Part shown: in pieces, positions 7,905 to 11,767 of the stretch | How positions within the stretch are numbered: position 1 is the stretch's first letter | Layout of the letters: each line of letters opens with the position of its first letter | NCBI GenBank assembly: GCA_019155205.2 | Contig: JAHNZQ020003146.1 | Location: 63,668-75,434, forward strand | Origin: Gracilaria vermiculophylla | Lineage: Eukaryota > Rhodophyta > Florideophyceae > Gracilariales > Gracilariaceae | Reading direction: 5' to 3' | DNA length: 11,767 nucleotides | Made by a program: the position numbers and the translations under genes | Notes under the pieces: model-generated | The model's database searches: none | Told to the model about the DNA's origin: nothing | What the model saw: only the letters and a program-made list of their open reading frames with translations

Positions 7905-8370
7905 TATGTGGAGAGGCGTTCTGCATTAGATTGGCGTGGTATCGCCGAAGGAAGTTCTCCGGGATATGTTCCGGAGGTTCTTCCGTGTCGCCCTTCGAGG
8001 TGTACCCATACCAGCGGACGCGGTACAGTACTCCTGCAGGGGTTTGTCGATGCAAGACAATATGATCAACCGCGTAGAGGATGTCACCTTCAGGGGTCAT
8101 GATAGCATCGGGAGCCTCCAGGATTGGCTCACCGAGGGCGGTGATGCGGTTCCCAGTATCCCGTGGTGCCGTCGCGGCTGAGGTGGTGGAATGAGGAATC
8201 TCCGCACGGTGTCCCTGAGGTGGGGTGGCGGGCATTCCTGGAAGGCTGGGCGTTGTGAATTTCGTCACCCTATCACGGGAGACGACATCCTTAAGCCCTT
8301 TCACCTCAATGGCGACAGTATCCCTGTAGGTGGCCAGGACTTTGAAGGGCCCTGAGGTGGCCGGCGCTAA
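7905..8370 (-). pseudogene. Integrase C-terminus: GPY/F module and chromodomain
   Basis: After TAG 8371-8373 the integrase tail continues in the same frame. GPFKVLATYRDTVAIEV (about 8353-8300), then VSRDRVTKF, is the GPY/F module typical of Ty3/Gypsy integrases. A linker of about 60 residues follows, then a chromodomain at about 8085-7925: YAVDHIVLHR, LYRVRWYGY, EEPPEHIPENFLRRYH. In chromoviruses this domain directs insertion toward particular chromatin. The usual D-T-W-E-P reads D-T-E-E-P, so the conserved Trp is missing (codon 7981-7983). Protein likeness ends near 7905; the frame stays open through the poly-G tract to 7432 only as read-through into the candidate LTR, so the native stop is lost or shifted. 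Confidence 0.85.
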
Positions 8371-9570
8371 CTAGCGCGTGACGTCCGGCGGTTCATCGGA
8401 TTTCTCGTCGGGTTTATCGAGGAAGAACTCGTCGCCTTCCTTCAGGTGAGGACCTTCCATAACCTTTCGGTCGAAGTCCTGTTTGTATCTCCTCTGCGAG
8501 GCGTTGAGTCTCTCCTTCGCGAGAGAGAGTGCGTTCTCATATCGACTTAGGATGGAGCGTTTGGCTTGCGCCGCTGTTGGCGTCTGTGGCCCATCCGCCG
8601 GGTGCGCCGTGGCGCGTGCCGCGATAACATCACTTGGCGGAATGCGCAAGAGCACCAAATTGAAAGGAGCAGTCCCCGTGGAGCGGTGCACCTGTAGGTT
8701 GTATGCATACGTGAGGGGTCACACATATGCGTCCCAATCCTTCTGGTAATCCGCGACGTAGTGCTTCAGCCTCGAGGCGATGGTTTTGTTGAACCCTTCC
8801 GCCCGGTTGTTTGTCTGGGGGTGATAGGCAGTTTTAAACAACTGCTTCATCCTCAACATTTCGGAAACGGCGCTGAAGAGTTTCGCCGCAAACTGGAGGC
8901 CATTGTCCGTAAGGAGGTACAACGGTATCCTTTAGGGATAAACCCAATACTCCAGAAAAGAGTCACCAATCACTGCTGCAGTAGTGCTCCGGAGGGGGAT
9001 GGCACGCGTGATCTTCGAAAAGCGATCCGTGATCACGAGGATAAATCGATGCCCTCGCTCCGTCTTGGGGAGAGAACCCAAGATGTCCATGGCACCATAC
9101 TCCAACGGTCCTGAAGGTGGGAACAGCGTGAGAAGCGTCCGGTGTTTCCGTATACTCCCCCTAGCGGCGGCGCAGGAATAGCAGTCCGCCACCTTTTGGA
9201 AGGAGTCATTAGCCATATTCGGCCAATATAACTCCCTTCGCATGGTGAAATACATCCGAGATCCACCGGGGTGCCCGGCGAGGCGCGGATAGTGCGAGAG
9301 GTACAACACTCTCGCCCGCAACTTCGTCGGCACCACCTTTTGGAGCGCTCCATGCAGAGGGGCGCGGGGTACAAGCACGCCGTCACGGTCGTCGTCAAAC
9401 GATGATGTCAAACTCCCGACAGTGGCTAGGCACTCCTTGTAGTACGCATCCGTACTCTGCTCATTCAAATACTTCGCTACGGTAATGGGGAGAACTTCTT
9501 TCTCCTCCTCAACAAGAGCCATCACTTCAGGGAGTCCACTGTACTTTCCTTCAGATTCACAGCATTCTAA
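8371..9570 (-). pseudogene. Ty3/Gypsy integrase, HHCC finger and D,D35E core, four stops
   Basis: Integrase region of pol, which would join element DNA to the host chromosome. An N-terminal zinc finger is visible as H-x6-H (HYPRLAGH) with a downstream C-x2-C (CYSC), followed by the core: first Asp in EYGAMDILGSLP, second in LLTDNGLQF, and Glu in QTNNRAEGFNKTI. Thirty-five residues separate the second Asp and the Glu, the exact D,D35E spacing. The catalytic triad is thus intact, but the frame is broken by TAA 8932-8934 between first and second Asp, TGA 8719-8721 after the core and TAG 8371-8373 before the GPY/F module; TAA 9571-9573 separates it from RNase H. All fragments remain in one frame, so damage here is by substitution only. 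The C-terminal arm (KRSILSRYENALSLAKERL) is helical as usual. Confidence 0.9.
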
Positions 9571-9573
9571 TTA

Positions 9574-10218
9574 TTCTCCATCGAATCCTTCTTTCCCGTC
9601 GGCGTTCTGGATGACCAGACACGGGATGTTGTTCTCCAGAGGTGTTTTATCTTCCCCATCGGTGGAGATCCGCGAGAGCGCATCCACGACCTTGTGTTTT
9701 ATGCCAGGACGATGGAGGATGTCAAACTCGAACTCCAGAAGGCGTAACCTCCACCTTTCCAGCCGACCGGAAGCATCCGTCAAGGACAGTGTCCACTTCA
9801 GTGGTGCGTGGTCCGTCCTCAAGGTGAAGCGCGCGCCTTCCAGGTATGGGCGTAAAAGCAAAACCGCCCACACGATGGCGAGACACCCGCGCTCCGAAGT
9901 GGAATAATTCCGTTCCGTAGGGAAGAGGGTACGACTCCAATAACCGATGGGTTGAAGTCCACCTGCAGGTTGTTCCTATAGCAGGGCAGATCCGACCTAG
10001 TATTTACAGGCGTCCGTGTCCAGCACCATTCGGCTGTGCCGCTTCGGCAATACCAAGATTGGTGGTTCTATTATTCTCCTCTTCACGGTGTCAAAGGCTT
10101 CGAACTCCTCGTCTATCAAGAGAGCCAATTGTGTTGGCTTGTCCTTCTCCAAGAGGCGATTTAACGGCGCCGCTATACGGGAGAAATTGGGTACAAACCT
10201 CCTGAAGACGTTACACAC
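9574..10218 (-). pseudogene. Ty3/Gypsy RNase H with catalytic Glu replaced
   Basis: The RT connection and RNase H region. From 10212 it reads CNVFRRFVPNFSRIAAPLNR, the end of the RT thumb/connection, then RNase H: first Asp in MVLDTDACKY, second acidic site in NYSTSERGCLAIVWA, third Asp in RTDHAPLKW, last Asp in IKHKVVDALSR. The family normally has E-R-E-C/A-L-A at the second site; here the Glu before CLAI is Gly (GGG, plus-strand 9886-9888), which by alignment with HIV Glu478 is catalytic. TAG codons at 9997-9999 and 9976-9978 interrupt the frame soon after the first Asp; both fit CAG-to-TAG changes (Gln in related sequences). The enzyme would digest the RNA strand during reverse transcription; this copy could not. 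Confidence 0.88.
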
Positions 10219-10713
10219 AACCCAAGGAAGAAACGGAGCTCCGTCTGGTTTGTGGGAGGGCGAGCTTTCTTGATGGCGTCCTGAATTTTCCTAGAAACCT
10301 GTAGGCGGCCCGGGAGCACAACGTGCCCCAGGTAGTCCACCGACGACTTGAAAGAAAAAGAAACATTTCTCCAGCTTTAGGGTGAGGCCAGCATCCTTTA
10401 GGGGTTGGAGCACGTGCTCCACATGAATGAAGTGCTCCTCCACGCTGCGGGAGTATATGATGACGTCATCGATATACACCAAGGCGTACTGTCACTTCAC
10501 CTTTGACAGGATAATGTCCACCGCCCGTTGGAACGTAGCGGGTGCATTCTTCAACCCAAATGGCATCCTTAAAAATCTGAAGATCCCACAGTGCGAGATG
10601 AACGTTGTCTTATCCTTATCGGAGTCGTCCATCTCAATCTGCCAGTAGTCGCTATTGGCATCCAGCGTGGAGAACACGAACGCATCGCCTAAGGAGTCGA
10701 TACATTCATCCAT
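10219..10713 (-). pseudogene. Ty3/Gypsy reverse transcriptase, palm and fingers with YIDD
   Basis: Continues the RT after a one-base frameshift at 10713. Motifs in order: [19 protein letters not shown] with first catalytic Asp, YWQIEMDDSDKDKTTF, FRFLRMPFGLKNAPATFQ, then YIDDVIIYS with the catalytic Asp pair (plus-strand 10465-10476). TGA 10492-10494 stands where W is usual before the YIDD strand, fitting a TGG-to-TGA change. The N-S-G-Y motif reads N-S-D-Y. Downstream, an extra base in the pyrimidine run at about 10350-10361 shifts the frame so that SSVDYLGHVVLPGRLQVSRK continues in a second frame, and an extra GT in the (AC)n stretch at 10213-10219 returns it. The catalytic Asps are all present, so indels and the stop, not active-site loss, inactivate this part. 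Confidence 0.9.
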
Positions 10714-11767
10714 CGAGGTATCGGGTACGAATCGCGTATCGTCACCTCGTTTAGGCGTCTGTAGTTAATACAGAACCTTATAGAACCATCTTTCTTTTTC
10801 ACAGACACCATCGGGGTGGCCGATTTGGAATTGGAAGGCTCTATAACGCCCTTCTCCAGCATCCGGTGGACCTCATCGCGTTCAAAGTCGCGCGCGTGGG
10901 GTCCGGCCCTCCTCGGGAGTTGATGTACCGGCTTAGCATCTGGTGTGAGCTGGATCCTGTGCTTGGCCAGGCTGACCTGACCCAAGCGACCAGTCCACAA
11001 ATCCTCAAAAGCGGATAGCATCTTCACTATCCTGGGGCGATACCCTTCGAAATCCTCGCCAGTTTGGAGCTTCACCTGCCAGGTGGCAGTACTCTCTTCC
11101 TCTGGAGCCGAGAAGGTCGCTTCCGCTTCCATTGTGGCGATCGCATCGCGGGCCGCAAGGTCCTCCGCTCGTGGAAGGTGAGCCAGTCCTGCAGGGGTGG
11201 GTAGTGTCAGTCCGACGACGATTCCTTTCTGGAGCCGTAACGGCGACTCCTTGAGGTTAGTAAGCACAACCCTAAAGGAGATGTTCGGTATTACTTCCAT
11301 AACACCGTTCGCCATCATGGAGTGCTGCTTTCTAGTCAGGTGTGGACTCCCCTGTAGGAATGAAAGGCCAGATGCAGAGGTCTGCACCCAGACTTCAGCC
11401 TGACTCCTCGCGGGTATTTCGACGCTCTTCACCACGCGGAGCTTATTAGACTGCGTCTCCTTCGGAAGGGTACCCACTTGACGCGTATTCGCGTCCGGTC
11501 CTGGAGATGCGGACACAATACCTACAGGGGCAGCGTCATGAAACGTCACCTTCCGCAGGCGTGGGTAAATTGCACGTACATGTCGGTCCACAAAGGAGGT
11601 ACCCAATATGCACTGTGCGGCCAAGTTGGTCGCCACAAGGAACCAAACTTTCACCTGTAAGGAGCCCAACCGGAGGTACAAGGGGAGTGCGCCGAGGATG
11701 GTCAGTGCTCGTCGCGACGCATCGCGCACCGTCGGGAGCTTGCCAGTCCTCAAGGAGTCGAGAGCAG
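10711..11767 (-). pseudogene. Protease C-terminal half, linker and RT N-terminus (runs off right edge)
   Basis: Open from the right edge with no stop; the first visible residues are [11 protein letters not shown], so the true start is outside. [19 protein letters not shown] (about 11630) matches the C-terminal half of a retropepsin, where I/V-L-G-x-D/S-F follows the flap; the D-T/S-G active site would be to the right of the window. A linker of about 200 residues follows. The RT begins near 11030 with [19 protein letters not shown], then [20 protein letters not shown] and [20 protein letters not shown], the first conserved RT blocks. The frame breaks after DSYPIPR at 10713, where CGATGGATG lacks one A compared with the expected R-M-D junction; the out-of-frame extension stops at 10689. 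Confidence 0.9.

Larger units (their letters stand above)
4883..11767 (-). mobile_element. Ty3/Gypsy chromovirus-type LTR retrotransposon, decayed, 5' part outside window
   Basis: The minus strand gives the Ty3/Gypsy (Metaviridae) order protease, reverse transcriptase, RNase H, integrase, then GPY/F module and chromodomain; integrase after RNase H separates it from Ty1/Copia and the chromodomain places it with chromoviruses. The element enters from the right edge inside the protease, so gag, primer-binding site and 5' LTR are not visible. Its left end is set at 4883, where AT-rich spacer changes to GC-rich DNA starting TGTGGTACTG; this TG would be the end of the LTR, with AAAAC (4878-4882) as possible target-site duplication. 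The partner duplication lies outside, so the boundary is inferred. Seven in-frame stops and three frameshifts in pol show an old, inactive copy. Between pol and the left end lies an unusual 3 kb with antisense coding sequence. Confidence 0.85.

Overview
The window looks like nuclear DNA of an intron-poor eukaryote. It holds one intact single-exon gene for a secreted haem peroxidase at the left edge (31-1416, +), about 3.5 kb of AT-rich spacer with no convincing gene (1417-4882), and a decayed Ty3/Gypsy chromovirus-type LTR retrotransposon on the minus strand from about 4883 to beyond the right edge. A signal peptide, a plant-type haem peroxidase fold, chromovirus pol and AT-rich spacers exclude a bacterium. 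A red alga is my leading guess, because an uninterrupted, GC-rich 461-codon gene beside transposon-rich DNA fits that group. This is weak inference; other intron-poor algae, oomycetes or fungi remain possible.

The retroelement reads leftward: C-terminal half of the protease and linker (right edge to about 11000), reverse transcriptase (about 11030-10220), RNase H (about 10050-9600), integrase with HHCC finger and D,D35E core (about 9520-8720), GPY/F module (about 8350-8260) and chromodomain (about 8090-7925). Gag, the protease active site, the primer-binding site and the 5' LTR lie outside the window. Pol carries seven in-frame stops and three frameshifts, and the RNase H catalytic Glu is replaced by Gly, so this copy is dead.

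The most interesting part is the roughly 3 kb between the pol end and the left end of the element (4883-7864). On the plus strand, antisense and convergent to pol, it carries a long coding region of unrecognised family: 5946-6800 (284 codons from ATG), continuing in the -1 frame to 7582 and, after stops, as a decayed helical tail to about 7840. A 14-base C run plus TTTCCT (7872-7891), which on the pol strand is a purine tract, sits just after pol, where a polypurine tract next to the 3' LTR would be. So either the element has a very long LTR (about 3 kb) that encodes an antisense protein, or it carries an extra antisense ORF between integrase and a shorter 3' LTR, as Tat-lineage plant Gypsy elements such as Grande do. 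A third possibility is a separate plus-strand element butted against pol. A second copy of 4883-7864 to the right of the window would decide between these.
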